DNA of 64,000 nt from Alistipes sp. (GCA_017483225.1 JAFULF010000025.1:110469-174468); one strand, 5' to 3'. Shown: positions 8,711 to 18,040, counted from the stretch's first letter. The notes: a model not told the origin generated them from the letters alone. A program made the numbers and translations.

Positions 8711-9418
8711 ATGAACCAGAAACGCATACCGGCTCACGTTGCAATCATAATGGATGGCAATGGTCGCTGGGCAGAGGCCCACGGCAAAGAGCGCTACGAG
8801 GGACATATCGAGGGTGTTCACTCTGTGAAAAAGTGCATCAAGGCTGCACTTCGAAACGGGGTGAAGTATCTCACGTTATACGCCTTCTCGACCGAGAACT
8901 GGGGTCGCCCCGCCGAGGAGGTCAATGCGTTGATGGAGCTCTTCTGCAAGAGCGTTATGGATAATACGGCAGAGCTTGCAGGGCAGGGTGTACGTGTGCG
9001 GATGATTGGCCGTCGTGACCGCTTCTCGGAGCGTGTGTGCCACCATCTGAACGCCATAGAGGAGCAGACGGCAGCGGGCGAAAAGCTTACGCTCGTGCTC
9101 GCCTTCGACTACTCGTCACGTGACGAGATAAAGAGTGCCGTGCGGAGTATCGCTGCGGCAGTGGCAGAGGGACGACTCTCGGTGGAGCAGATTTCGGAGC
9201 AGACAATCTCCGATGCACTCTACACGGCAGAGATTCCCGACCCCGATTTTATCGTGCGCACAAGCGGCGAGTGCCGTTTGAGCAACTTTTTGCTTTGGCA
9301 GGCATCCTACGCCGAGATGTATTTCCCGAGTGTGATGTGGCCGGAGTTTGATGAGAATGAGTTTGACAAGGCTATGAACGTCTATGCGGAGCGTAACCGC
9401 CGATATGGTAAGTTGTAG
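8711..9418 (+). CDS. uppS: Undecaprenyl diphosphate synthase (isoprenyl transferase)
   Basis: Makes the C55 lipid carrier used for peptidoglycan and for the capsule repeat units encoded further along. The 235-residue product starts HVAIIMDGNGRWA (residues 9-21, catalytic Asp15) and ends with VRTSGE, LSNFLLWQ and YAEMYFPS. I chose the ATG at 8711; an earlier in-frame TTG (8699) overlaps a TATATTTG -7-like element at 8694-8701. If that element is a real promoter, the mRNA would be nearly leaderless. bamA follows 27 bases after the stop. Confidence 0.95.
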   Translation: MNQKRIPAHVAIIMDGNGRWAEAHGKERYEGHIEGVHSVKKCIKAALRNGVKYLTLYAFSTENWGRPAEEVNALMELFCKSVMDNTAELAGQGVRVRMIGRRDRFSERVCHHLNAIEEQTAAGEKLTLVLAFDYSSRDEIKSAVRSIAAAVAEGRLSVEQISEQTISDALYTAEIPDPDFIVRTSGECRLSNFLLWQASYAEMYFPSVMWPEFDENEFDKAMNVYAERNRRYGKL

Positions 9419-9445
9419 CCAAAACAGATAAGAGAGTTTTTTTTG

Positions 9446-12151
9446 ATGAAGAAATTTTTGAGGATTTTATTGCTGGGCGTAGCGGGCATCTGCCTGCTCT
9501 GCGGCAATATATATGCACAGACGGTACAGGCTACCGATGCGCAGCCTGCCACGGAGCAGGAGCCGGCGCATACGTTGAGCGAGAAGGAGCGCAAGGCGTT
9601 GGATAAGGAGAACCGCAAGAAGGCTCGTGAGGAGTTGCGAGCATCGTTGCGCAACGGCTCCACGACACCGCAACGCCGTGGTCCGATAACCATCACCGAG
9701 AATCCGGAGAGCAACTTCACCATCCCTGAGGGTGCGGAGTTCCTCGACGGTAGCCGTCAGCAGAAGTATTACCTGCGCAACGTCAATATCCACGGTGTGA
9801 AGTACCTCAATCACGACATCCTTCGCTCGGCATCGGGATTGGTGCCCGGCGACTCGGTATATCTGCCCGGCTCGTTCATCCAGAATGCCGCCAACCGCCT
9901 CTGGTCGCAGCGCTACTTCGCCGACATCAAGATTGGTGCGACGATTGAGGGCGACAGCGTAGATTTGGAGGTGATGCTCAAAGAGCGGCCACGAGTAATC
10001 AACTGGGCAATCACGGGCGTACCGAAGGGCAAGGCTGCCGACCTGCTCACTGACCTCAAACTCAAACGAGGCAACGAACTCTCGGACTACATCATCGACA
10101 AGAACAAGAAGCTCATACAGAAGCACTTCGGCGAGAAGGGTTTTCGTAATTGCGAGGTAGAGGCGAAGATAGAGAACGATACGGTAATCACGCAGGGCGT
10201 GAACGTCACCTTCCACGTGACGAAGAACCCTCGTGTGCGCATCAGCGAGATAACCTTCTCGGGTAACAACTCCTTCGAGGATAAGCGTCTGGCCCGCACC
10301 TTCAAGAAGACCCACAAGACAAGCTGGATGTTCTGGCAGAACACCAAGTTCAACGAGGTGGAGTATGCCGAGGATAAGGATTTGCTCATCGACTTCTACA
10401 ACTCGAAGGGTTATCGTAATGCCAACATCGTCGGCGACTCGGTCTATGTCATCGACCAGAAGCGACTCGGTATCCATATCGACGTGGAGGAGGGCAACAA
10501 GTACTACATCCGCAACGTGAATTGGATTGGTAACTCGAAGTTCGATACCGAGCAGCTCAAACAACTGCTCTCCGTGAAGCGTGGCGACGTATATGACAAG
10601 AAGTCAATCCACAAGCGTCTGGGTATAGGCAAGGAGCAGAATCCTGACGATATGTCAATCCTGACGCTCTACCAGAACGATGGTTATCTCACCTCGCAGA
10701 TTGAGCCGGATGAGGTTATCGTAGGTGCCGACTCGCTCGACCTCGAAATCAAGGTCTTTGAGGGTAAGCAGTTCACAATCAATAACATCGGCATCTCGGG
10801 AAATATGCGTGTGGATGACGAGGTTATCCGTCGAGAGCTCTACACCCGTCCAGGCGAGTTGTACAACCGAGGCCTGCTGATGCAGTCCATACGTACTCTG
10901 GCGGCGATGCAGCACTTCAACGAGGAGGCTATTATGCCGGATATCAAGCTCGTGCAGGGTGCCTCCGACCTCGTGGATATCAACTGGCCATTGGAGGAGA
11001 AGGCCTCCGACCAGTTCAACATCGCAGCGGGTTGGGGTTCGGGTACCTTTGTCGGCTCGGTGGGTATCACGCTCAACAACCTCTCCATCCGCAACTTCTT
11101 CAAGAAGGGTGCTTGGCGACCTTACCCTATGGGACAGAATCAGCGTCTGTCTATCTCCGGACAGACCAACGGTACATATTACAAGGCGTTGTCTATCAGC
11201 TTCTCCGACCCGTGGTTGGGTGGCAAGAAGCCTAACTCGCTCTCCATCTCGGGACATATCTCCGAGACCAACGATGCCTATTACGTATGGCAGACACCGA
11301 CGACCTTCTTCCGCTCGTATGGTTTGGCGGCAGGTCTGGGTAAGCGACTCTCGTGGCCGGACCCTTACTTCCAATTCTACGGTGAGTTGGCATACCAGCG
11401 TTACGGCTTGAAGGGCTACACCTCCTTCATTATGTCCGACGGTAATGCGAATATGCTCTCGTTGCGACTCGTGCTCTCACGTAACTCCACCGACCAGCCT
11501 ATCTACCCTCGTCGAGGCTCGGATATCTCACTCTCGGTGCAGGTTACACCTCCATTCTCGGCGTGGGACGGAAAGAACTATGCCGACAAGAGTATGGACC
11601 AGCAGACACGCTACCGTTGGATTGAGTTCCACAAGTGGCAGTTCAAGGCGCAGTGGTTCCAAGCCCTCACACCGAACAACAACCTCGTGCTGATGGCAAA
11701 GATGGAGATGGGATTCCTCGGCCACTATAACAAGAACAAGATTTCGCCATTCGAGCGTTTCCAGGTCGGTGGCGACGGTATGACGGGATATAATATATAT
11801 GGTGTGGATATCATCTCGCTGCGTGGTTACGAGGATGGTGAGCTGGACCCTGCCGGCAGCTCGTACTCCGTGGCCTACAATAAATATACGTTGGAGTTGC
11901 GCTATCCTATCATCTTGAAGCCGTCGTCGCAGATATATGTGCTCGGATTCCTCGAAGCGGGTAACGGATTCTCGTCGTGGAAGGAGTTCTCGCCATTCAA
12001 GGTTAAGCGCTCGGCGGGTGTCGGCGTGAGATTGTACCTGCCTATCGTGGGTATGCTCGGCATCGACTGGGGTTGGGGATTCGACCCACCTGCGGGAGAG
12101 ACCAAGCGCAGCGGAAGCCAATTCCACTTCGTCATCGGCCAAAGTTTCTAA
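9446..12151 (+). CDS. bamA: Outer membrane protein assembly factor BamA (Omp85)
   Basis: Central pore of the BAM machine that folds beta-barrel proteins into the outer membrane. The 901-residue precursor has a signal peptide (MKKFLRILLLGVAGICLLC.., cleaved near AQ), a charged linker rich in Glu, Lys and Arg, a series of POTRA repeats (roughly residues 105-530) and a C-terminal barrel. The family LRGY motif (792-795) corresponds to the conserved VRGF/Y of the barrel and the protein ends in Phe (HFVIGQSF). I use the ATG at 9446 after an in-frame TTG. The two ompH genes follow, the usual BamA-Skp pairing. Confidence 0.95.
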   Translation: MKKFLRILLLGVAGICLLCGNIYAQTVQATDAQPATEQEPAHTLSEKERKALDKENRKKAREELRASLRNGSTTPQRRGPITITENPESNFTIPEGAEFLDGSRQQKYYLRNVNIHGVKYLNHDILRSASGLVPGDSVYLPGSFIQNAANRLWSQRYFADIKIGATIEGDSVDLEVMLKERPRVINWAITGVPKGKAADLLTDLKLKRGNELSDYIIDKNKKLIQKHFGEKGFRNCEVEAKIENDTVITQGVNVTFHVTKNPRVRISEITFSGNNSFEDKRLARTFKKTHKTSWMFWQNTKFNEVEYAEDKDLLIDFYNSKGYRNANIVGDSVYVIDQKRLGIHIDVEEGNKYYIRNVNWIGNSKFDTEQLKQLLSVKRGDVYDKKSIHKRLGIGKEQNPDDMSILTLYQNDGYLTSQIEPDEVIVGADSLDLEIKVFEGKQFTINNIGISGNMRVDDEVIRRELYTRPGELYNRGLLMQSIRTLAAMQHFNEEAIMPDIKLVQGASDLVDINWPLEEKASDQFNIAAGWGSGTFVGSVGITLNNLSIRNFFKKGAWRPYPMGQNQRLSISGQTNGTYYKALSISFSDPWLGGKKPNSLSISGHISETNDAYYVWQTPTTFFRSYGLAAGLGKRLSWPDPYFQFYGELAYQRYGLKGYTSFIMSDGNANMLSLRLVLSRNSTDQPIYPRRGSDISLSVQVTPPFSAWDGKNYADKSMDQQTRYRWIEFHKWQFKAQWFQALTPNNNLVLMAKMEMGFLGHYNKNKISPFERFQVGGDGMTGYNIYGVDIISLRGYEDGELDPAGSSYSVAYNKYTLELRYPIILKPSSQIYVLGFLEAGNGFSSWKEFSPFKVKRSAGVGVRLYLPIVGMLGIDWGWGFDPPAGETKRSGSQFHFVIGQSF

Positions 12152-12266
12152 CCCGGACAGCGTTTGGCAACGTATTTGAAGCAGAGCAATATATTGAAGC
12201 CAAACACCGTTTATTCTACAAGGAGTTGCTAATAAGAAATTTTCCGATACAATAAAATAGAGAGTT

Positions 12267-12776
12267 ATGAAACGTATAGTTGCAACATTAGCTTTGATTA
12301 TTGCCTTTGCCGGCAGTTGCTTTGCGCAGAAGTATATTGTGGTGGATAGCGAGAAGATTTTCAAGTCGCTCGACGAGTATAATAGTGCGATGACTACGCT
12401 CGACAACCTTGCCAAGGATTACCAGAACAAGGTGGATGCCAAGTATAGCGAGATAGAGTCGCTCTACAACGCCTACGTGTCGCAGAAGGCATCGCTCTCC
12501 ACGCAGTCACGCACGCAGTACGAGCAGGCAATCCTTGCCAAGGAGCAGGCGGCTGCGGAGTATCAGGAGTCGGTGTTTGGCAACGACGGCGTGATTATGA
12601 AGAAGCGCATAGAGCTGATTCAGCCGGTGCAGCGACGTGTATTTGCCGCTATTGAGCAGTATGCCAAGGAGCAGGGATGCGATATGGTGCTTGACAAGGC
12701 CTCCAACGCCACGATGCTCTACTGCGCCGAGGGTGTGGACCACACGCAGCAGGTTATCGAGATTTTGAAGAAGTAA
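12267..12776 (+). CDS. OmpH/Skp family periplasmic chaperone (first copy)
   Basis: A 169-residue exported protein with signal MKRIVATLALIIAFAGSCFAQ, then KYIVVDSEKIFKSL, the typical OmpH N-terminal strand (..VD.EKIF.SL). A long Ala, Glu and Gln-rich coiled coil occupies about residues 45-115. Skp-type chaperones hold unfolded outer membrane proteins for BamA, and this gene follows bamA by 115 bases with a second copy 27 bases downstream. The copies differ clearly in sequence, so this is an old duplication, as is common in Bacteroidota. Confidence 0.9.
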   Translation: MKRIVATLALIIAFAGSCFAQKYIVVDSEKIFKSLDEYNSAMTTLDNLAKDYQNKVDAKYSEIESLYNAYVSQKASLSTQSRTQYEQAILAKEQAAAEYQESVFGNDGVIMKKRIELIQPVQRRVFAAIEQYAKEQGCDMVLDKASNATMLYCAEGVDHTQQVIEILKK

Positions 12777-12803
12777 GATTTATAATAACAATAAAACAGT
12801 TAA

Positions 12804-13343
12804 ATGCAGATGAAAAAGATTATTAAACTAACCCTCGTGCTGGCGATGATGCTGGGTGCGACTACGGTGTCGGCTCAGAAGTTGGCACGCATCAACACGC
12901 AGGAGGTCTTCGCACTGATGCCGGAGACTGCCGAGATGCAGAAGAATTTGGAGGCTTTCGGTAAGGACCTTCAAGAGCAGATTGAGCAGATTCAGGTGGA
13001 GTTCAACAACAAGTATGCCGAGTTCCAGAAGAATCAGGCTACGATGGCGGAGTCTATCAAGCAGATGAAGCAGCAGGAGTTGGAGCAGTTGCAGCAGCGT
13101 TACAGCGAGTTCCAGCAGATTGCACAGCAGGACTTCCAGAAGAAACAGCAGGAGTTGGCTACCCCTATTCAGGAGAAGCTCTCCGCAGCGATTGGCAAGG
13201 TAGCAAAGGCGGGTGGTTATGCCGTGGTATTCGACACCTCGATACCTACAATGGCATATATTGACGAGGCGCAGGCTACGGACCTCGCTCCGGCAGTGAA
13301 GAAGGAGCTGGGTATCAGCGAGAGCGCTACACCTGTACAATAG
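12804..13343 (+). CDS. OmpH/Skp family periplasmic chaperone (second copy)
   Basis: A 179-residue exported protein with signal peptide (..KKIIKLTLVLAMMLGATTVSAQ) and the OmpH pattern KLARINTQEVFALMPE. Residues ~45-130 are a Gln and Glu-rich coiled coil forming the tentacle of the Skp trimer. The start could equally be the second ATG two codons later (12810); no ribosome site separates them. It closes the bamA-ompH-ompH group and is followed by a long perfect hairpin. Confidence 0.9.
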   Translation: MQMKKIIKLTLVLAMMLGATTVSAQKLARINTQEVFALMPETAEMQKNLEAFGKDLQEQIEQIQVEFNNKYAEFQKNQATMAESIKQMKQQELEQLQQRYSEFQQIAQQDFQKKQQELATPIQEKLSAAIGKVAKAGGYAVVFDTSIPTMAYIDEAQATDLAPAVKKELGISESATPVQ

Positions 13344-13357
13344 TGTGACGGATTTGG

Positions 13358-13403
13358 AAACCAATTAGGGCTGTTCTCAACCGAGAACAGCCCTAATTGG
13401 TTT
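13358..13403. terminator. Bidirectional hairpin between ompH and ung
   Basis: A perfect 21-pair stem (13358-13378 with 13383-13403) with AACC loop, ending in AAA/TTT. It lies between the converging ompH and ung genes and probably ends both transcripts. Confidence 0.75.
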
Positions 13404-13439
13404 GTGAGGGTAAACGCAATCGTTACAGCTCTTACGCCC

Positions 13440-14102
13440 TTACCATACAATCGGCTCCTTGCCGATACTTTGCAGGTAGGCATTCGCCTGCGAGAAGTGG
13501 CGTGAGCCGAAGAAACCTCGATATACGGATAGTGGCGAAGGGTGTACGGCTTTGAGTATCAGATTGTTGGTAGGGTCGGCAATGGCACCCTTCTTCTGCG
13601 CATAACTGCCCCAGAGCATATACACCACCCCCTGCTTGCGCTCGGCGATGGCACGCACCACGGCATCGGTGAACTTCTCCCAGCCACGCCCTGCGTGTGA
13701 TGCCGCCTCGTGTGCCCGCACCGTCAGCACGGCATTCAGCAGCAGCACCCCCTGCTCCGCCCAGCGGTCGAGGTTGCCGCTCTGCGGGATAGGCACGCCG
13801 ATATCGCTACTCACCTCCTTGAAGATGTTTTGCAGTGACGGCGGGAATGGTACTCCGTCATTTACCGAGAAGCAGAGGCCGTTGGCCTGCCCCTCGCCGT
13901 GGTATGGGTCTTGGCCGATGATGACGACCTTCAACTTGTCGAGCGGACACTTGTCGAAGGCTCGGAAGATGTTGCCTCCCTGCGGAAAAATCTGGCGTGT
14001 GGCGTACTCCTCACGCACAAAGGAGACCAACTCCTCGAAGTAGGGCTTGTCGAATTCGGGCTGTAATACCTCCCGCCAACTGTCGGCTATACGGACATTC
14101 AT
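13440..14102 (-). CDS. ung: Uracil-DNA glycosylase
   Basis: Removes uracil from DNA in base excision repair. The 220-residue product has the family-1 motifs GQDPYHG (63-69, catalytic Asp65), a Pro-rich PFPPSLQNIFKEV segment, LLLNAVLTV and HPSPLS with the catalytic-loop His near residue 186. It stands alone on the minus strand, converging on ompH and divergent from deoD. Confidence 0.96.
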   Translation of the reverse strand: MNVRIADSWREVLQPEFDKPYFEELVSFVREEYATRQIFPQGGNIFRAFDKCPLDKLKVVIIGQDPYHGEGQANGLCFSVNDGVPFPPSLQNIFKEVSSDIGVPIPQSGNLDRWAEQGVLLLNAVLTVRAHEAASHAGRGWEKFTDAVVRAIAERKQGVVYMLWGSYAQKKGAIADPTNNLILKAVHPSPLSVYRGFFGSRHFSQANAYLQSIGKEPIVW

Positions 14103-14168
14103 AGTGACTCATTTTTGTTTTATAAAAACAAAGATAGCCAAAAGATGCGGATTCCGCAAAAAAATTCA

Positions 14169-14176
14169 TACCTTTG
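14169..14176 (+). promoter_or_regulatory. -7 promoter element (TACCTTTG) before deoD
   Basis: Matches TAnnTTTG and lies 26 bases before the deoD ATG, a usual leader length. No clear -33 match is visible. Confidence 0.5.
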
Positions 14177-14201
14177 TAGTAACCTAAAACAGAGAATTGA
14201 T

Positions 14202-14915
14202 ATGGCTGATTTGACACCTACTCCGCACATCGGAGCGAAGGCCGGCGAGATTGCCGAGCGTGTGATTATGGCGGGCGACCCCCTGCGTGCCAAGTTTATG
14301 GCGGAGCGATACCTCGAAGAGGCTCAACTTGTGAGTCAGGTGCGAGGTATGTACTGCTACACGGGCACCTATAAGGGCAAGCGAGTGACGGTTATGGGTC
14401 ACGGTATGGGCATCTCCTCCATAGGCATCTACACCTTCGAGTTGTTCAACTTCTACGGCGTGAAGCGCATCATCCGCACCGGCTCGGCGGGGGCATACCA
14501 CCCCGACCTGCATATCGGCGACATAGTTATCGCTATGGGTGCCTGCGACAACTCCAACTATGCGGCGCAGTATCGTCTGCCCGGCACCTTTGCCCCTATT
14601 GCCGACTACGCAATGCTGCGTGCGGCGGTGGATAAGGCGGAGGCGATGGGCGTGAACTATCGTGTGGGCAACATCCTCGCCAGCGAGATATTCTACAACG
14701 ACGATGCGGAGGCGTGGAAGCGCTGGCAGCGTATGGGCGTGCTGGCGGTGGAGATGGAGGCCTCGGCACTCTATATGAACGCTGCACGCAGTGGCAACGA
14801 GGCACTCTGCATCTGCACCATCTCCGACTCGCTCGTCACGCACGAGGAGACTACTGCCGAGCAGCGAGAGAAGACCTTTACCGATATGATGGAGATAGCC
14901 TTTGAGATTATATAG
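14202..14915 (+). CDS. deoD: Purine-nucleoside phosphorylase (DeoD type)
   Basis: Phosphorolysis of purine (deoxy)nucleosides in salvage. The 237-residue product begins at ATG 14202 (MADLTPTPHIGAKAGEIAE). An upstream in-frame ATG is rejected because it would place the -7 promoter element inside the gene. Seen: VIMAGDPLRAK, GHGMGISSIGIY, RTGSAGAY and the substrate-binding VEMEASALY. The three nuclease genes follow on the same strand after 48 bases, so extracytoplasmic nucleic acid breakdown could feed nucleoside salvage; that functional link is inference. Confidence 0.95.
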   Translation: MADLTPTPHIGAKAGEIAERVIMAGDPLRAKFMAERYLEEAQLVSQVRGMYCYTGTYKGKRVTVMGHGMGISSIGIYTFELFNFYGVKRIIRTGSAGAYHPDLHIGDIVIAMGACDNSNYAAQYRLPGTFAPIADYAMLRAAVDKAEAMGVNYRVGNILASEIFYNDDAEAWKRWQRMGVLAVEMEASALYMNAARSGNEALCICTISDSLVTHEETTAEQREKTFTDMMEIAFEII

Positions 14916-14963
14916 GATTCACGTAACCCTGCACTGAACCGACAACTAAACCTACCGCATAAG

Positions 14964-15746
14964 ATGAGAAAGATGATTTTTGCACTGCTTGGCGTGGTGC
15001 TCTGCACGAGCAATGCTATGGCTTGGGGAGTGGTTGGCCACGAGACGGTTATCGCCGTGGCGCAGCGTCACCTCACCGAGCGCACGAAGGCCAACATCGC
15101 CAAGTATATGAACTACGACCTGAAAAAGGATGCCGTGTGGATGGATAAGCATCGCTGGGATAAGGAGATTGCATACACGACCCACTACCACACCTACGCC
15201 TGTGATGCGCAGGGCAACTACGACCCGAATCCACGTGTGTCGAAGGGTGGCGATGTGGTCTATGCGTTGCATCTGGCCGACTACAACCTCTCGCAGTATG
15301 AGCGTCTGACCGACAGCGCCGTGGTGATGAACCTGCGTATGATTATCCACTTTATGGGCGATATGCACTGCCCTGTTCACGCACACCCTGATGGTCGTGC
15401 AACGGCGTGGCCGTGCGAGTTCAACGGCAAGCCGTGGAAGAAGTTCCACGCCATCTACGACCGTATTCCCGAGATGCTCTATGGCGAGGATGTGGATGTG
15501 GATGCGCTCGCCGAGCAGCTCGATAACTGCAAGAGGGGCGAAATCAAGAAGATTGTAGGCGGCACGCTGCTCGACTGGGCGAATGATAGCACAGCCGAGA
15601 ACCTCACCATCTACGACATCAACGCCTTCCACACCAAGCAGGTGGCACCCGACACGGTGGAGCGCTCCCGTGCGCTCATCTCTCGCCAGCTGCGCAATGC
15701 CGGCTATCGTCTGGCGCACTCGCTAAACCTCTATTTCGACAGATAA
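14964..15746 (+). CDS. S1/P1-type zinc nuclease, copy 1
   Basis: Exported nuclease of the S1/P1 family (single-strand nucleic acid and 3'-nucleotide hydrolysis with a three-zinc centre). Signal cleavage after AMA exposes Trp21, the N-terminal residue that ligates zinc in this family, followed by GVVGHE with His26 at the P1-His6 position. A second ligand cluster, HFMGDMHCPVH, lies near residue 130. The length (260) is typical. It is the first of three tandem homologues separated by 1 and 17 bases, surely co-transcribed. Confidence 0.88.
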   Translation: MRKMIFALLGVVLCTSNAMAWGVVGHETVIAVAQRHLTERTKANIAKYMNYDLKKDAVWMDKHRWDKEIAYTTHYHTYACDAQGNYDPNPRVSKGGDVVYALHLADYNLSQYERLTDSAVVMNLRMIIHFMGDMHCPVHAHPDGRATAWPCEFNGKPWKKFHAIYDRIPEMLYGEDVDVDALAEQLDNCKRGEIKKIVGGTLLDWANDSTAENLTIYDINAFHTKQVAPDTVERSRALISRQLRNAGYRLAHSLNLYFDR

Positions 15747-15747
15747 T

Positions 15748-16527
15748 ATGAAGAAGAGCCTACTTATACTTTCGATGTTGCTCCTCTGCACGCAGAGCGT
15801 GTGGGCGTGGGGCAAGCATGGCCACGAGATTGTCGTGGAGGTGGCAAAGCGTCATCTCACCGAGCGTGCGAAGGCCAACATCGCCCGCTATATGCCTTAC
15901 GACATAACCACCGAGGCACTATGGATGGATAAGCACCGCAGAGATGCGGAGATTGAATATACGACGCATTGGCACGGTGCCGGCTATGACAAGCAGAAGC
16001 GCTACCTGCCGACGGCTAAGCTCGCCAAAGGTGGTGATGTGGTGCGTGCGCTGCAACTTGTCGAGTACAACCTCTCGCACTACGAGCGCCTGACCGACAG
16101 CGCCGTGGTGATGAACCTGCGTATGGTGCTCCACTTTGTGGGCGATATGCACTGCCCGACACACTCGCTGCCCGATGGCGTGAAGGTGCGCTGGGACTGC
16201 ACCATAAAGGGCAAGGAGAGCAACTTCCACTCCCTCTACGACCGTATGCCTGCTACTCTGTATGGCAAGAAGACTCCGCCGTCGCAGGTGGCGGCAACGC
16301 TCGACAACTGCAAGAAGGACGAAATCAAGAGCATCGTGAGCGGCAGCATTATCGACTGGGCCGACGACTGCTTCGAGCGCAACTCGGCAATCTTCGACAT
16401 TAACCCGTTTGGTACGCCGGTGCTCGACCCGCAGACCATCGAGAAGTCACGTGCGCTGGTTGATGTGCAGCTGCGCAATGCCGGCTATCGTCTGGCGGCA
16501 AAACTCAACAAATATTTCGACAAATAA
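15748..16527 (+). CDS. S1/P1-type zinc nuclease, copy 2
   Basis: Second tandem copy, 259 residues, starting one base after the stop of copy 1. Signal peptide ..CTQSVWA is followed by Trp21 and GKHGHE (His26). The central HFVGDMHCPTH zinc-ligand cluster and the C-terminal LRNAGYRLA segment are shared with the sisters, but the middle part diverges (KVRWDCTIKGKESNFHSLYD in place of a Trp-Pro-Cys-Glu segment). This suggests different substrate preference rather than simple dosage. All zinc-ligand landmarks visible in copy 1 are kept. Confidence 0.88.
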   Translation: MKKSLLILSMLLLCTQSVWAWGKHGHEIVVEVAKRHLTERAKANIARYMPYDITTEALWMDKHRRDAEIEYTTHWHGAGYDKQKRYLPTAKLAKGGDVVRALQLVEYNLSHYERLTDSAVVMNLRMVLHFVGDMHCPTHSLPDGVKVRWDCTIKGKESNFHSLYDRMPATLYGKKTPPSQVAATLDNCKKDEIKSIVSGSIIDWADDCFERNSAIFDINPFGTPVLDPQTIEKSRALVDVQLRNAGYRLAAKLNKYFDK

Positions 16528-16544
16528 CCGTAAAAAATATAACA

Positions 16545-17324
16545 ATGAAAAAGACACTGCTTACACTTGTTGCCCTGCTCGTATGTACGAGTAGCGCAAT
16601 GGCGTGGGGTCGTCTCGGCCACGCCACCGTCGTTGCCATAGCGCAGCGCCACCTCACCGAGAAGGCGAAGGAGAATATCGCCAAGTATATCAATTACGAC
16701 CTGAAAAAGGATGCCGTGTGGATGGATGAGCACCGCCGTGATGAGCCTATCGCCTACACCTCCTCGTGGCACGTCTATAACGTGGATGCCGATGGTGTTT
16801 ATGACCCCAATCCACGCCTCTATAAGGGCGACTGCGTGCACGCACTCAAAGTTGCCGACTACAACCTCTCGCAGTATGAGCGCCTGACCGACAGTGCCGT
16901 GGTCTTCAACCTGCGTATGGTGCTCCACTTTGCCGGCGACCTCCACTGCCCGACACACTCCTACGTTCCCGGCCCTCGCTGCTTCTGGCCGTGCGAACTC
17001 AATGGTAAGAAACAGAAGGCTTTCCACGGCGTCTATGACCGTATGCCTAACCTGCTCTGGGGCAAGATTAAGGCGGATGCTCTCGCCGAGCAGCTCGACA
17101 ACTGCAAGAAGGGCGAAATCAAGAAGATTGTTGGCAAGGGCGACTACCACGCTTGGGCTCACGACTGCGGACTCCGCAACCGTGTGATTTACGAGTGGAA
17201 CCCTCATAACACTTACTCCCTCAACCCTAACACCGTAGAACTCTCCCGTGAGTTGGTATCCATCCAGCTTCGTAATGCCGGATATAGATTGGCTTATTTG
17301 CTTAATAAATACTTCGACAAGTAG
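16545..17324 (+). CDS. S1/P1-type zinc nuclease, copy 3
   Basis: Third tandem copy, 259 residues, 17 bases after copy 2. Signal ..CTSSAMA, then Trp21 and GRLGHA, so His26 is kept although the following Glu of the other copies is Ala here. The central motif is HFAGDLHCPTH. It is closer to copy 1 than to copy 2 in the YINYDLKKDAVWMDEHR region. A repeat-filled spacer of about 780 bases follows and ends the unit. Confidence 0.88.
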   Translation: MKKTLLTLVALLVCTSSAMAWGRLGHATVVAIAQRHLTEKAKENIAKYINYDLKKDAVWMDEHRRDEPIAYTSSWHVYNVDADGVYDPNPRLYKGDCVHALKVADYNLSQYERLTDSAVVFNLRMVLHFAGDLHCPTHSYVPGPRCFWPCELNGKKQKAFHGVYDRMPNLLWGKIKADALAEQLDNCKKGEIKKIVGKGDYHAWAHDCGLRNRVIYEWNPHNTYSLNPNTVELSRELVSIQLRNAGYRLAYLLNKYFDK

Positions 17325-17343
17325 TCTTTGATGTGATAAGAAC

Positions 17344-17600
17344 GCATCTGCGGCACATCTTTATAAATCCCGAATGGGCAGTACGACAAGTACAGCCCAT
17401 CCGGGATTTCTTTCAGATGCACCACACCTGCATTCTTCTGACATCAAATCCTCGCTTGCCCGGAAAATAATTTCATGCGGATTTTACTGCCGCTAACGTA
17501 ATCTGCTTACAAAGGGCAGTACGCCAAGTACAGCCCTTCGCAAGCAATTCCGCCGAGCGTTGTAAAATTCTACCTAAAATGATTTTTAGGAATATCTCCT
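17344..17600. repeat. Palindromic intergenic repeats, family 1 (two copies)
   Basis: Two units lie here. The first is a 77-base palindrome (17344-17420) with outer arms GCATCTG/CAGATGC, inner arms ATCCCG/CGGGAT and a core ATGGGCAGTAC..GTACAGCCCAT (17374-17400). The second has the same core at 17512-17538 inside a longer imperfect palindrome ending near CCTAAAATGATTTTTAGG. Related units occur near 40.0, 41.7, 41.8, 48.6 and 63.1 kb, always between genes. Confidence 0.7.
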
Positions 17601-17632
17601 AATCCTCGAATGGGCAGTAGGAGCGTTAGCGA

Positions 17633-17677
17633 CCAAGGAGTGTGTTCAAAAAAAAGGACACACTCCTTGGCTTTTTT
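17633..17677 (+). terminator. Hairpin with T-run in the nuclease-groEL spacer
   Basis: A 13-pair perfect stem (17633-17645 with 17658-17670) is followed by CTTTTTTT. It has the form of an intrinsic terminator for plus-strand transcripts, although it lies 300 bases past the nuclease genes. Confidence 0.6.
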
Positions 17678-17854
17678 TCCTTCGAGGGGCGCAGGCGATG
17701 GCATCTTGGCGCAACGAAAGGTCGAGTAAAGTCAAACACAGGGGGGATTAGGGAGTTTAGGGAATTAAGGGAAATTAAGGAGATTGCGTCATCCCTAAAT
17801 TCTCTAACTTCCCTAACTTCCCTAAATTCCCTAAATTCCTTAGTCGTTACACCC

Positions 17855-17898
17855 CTCCCCTAACGTGGGTATCGTTTTCGATACCCACGTTAGGGGAG
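17855..17898. repeat. 20-pair perfect hairpin
   Basis: Bases 17855-17874 pair perfectly with 17879-17898 around a TTTT loop. It joins a stretch of CTAAATTCC-type short repeats (17740-17840) to a reverse-oriented family 2 repeat. No gene covers it. Confidence 0.75.
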
Positions 17899-17899
17899 C

Positions 17900-18012
17900 G
17901 TGCGCAATAATAAGGGGTATTAAAGGTGATTAAAGGTAATTAAGGGAAGCGCAAGCGATTTGTGGTAAGGTCGTAAGAATCCGCAACCTCTCGGCGCACC
18001 ATTAACAACCCA
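17900..18012 (-). repeat. Intergenic repeat, family 2 (reverse copy)
   Basis: Reverse complement of the unit found at 40119, 42005, 48731 and 63198: a block of ATTAAGGG/CCTTTAA pieces enclosing GTTGCGGATTCTTACGACCTT. A run of nine Cs follows at 18025-18033. No gene is visible. Confidence 0.65.
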
Positions 18013-18040
18013 TACTATCTATTACCCCCCCCCGCCGCCT

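Noticed and set aside
17642-17863. 73-codon frame with Asn-Ser-Leu repeats downstream of the nuclease genes
   Set aside because: It is a translation of the CCTAAATTCC-type short repeats and of the hairpin at 17633-17670; composition and repetition are those of non-coding spacer.
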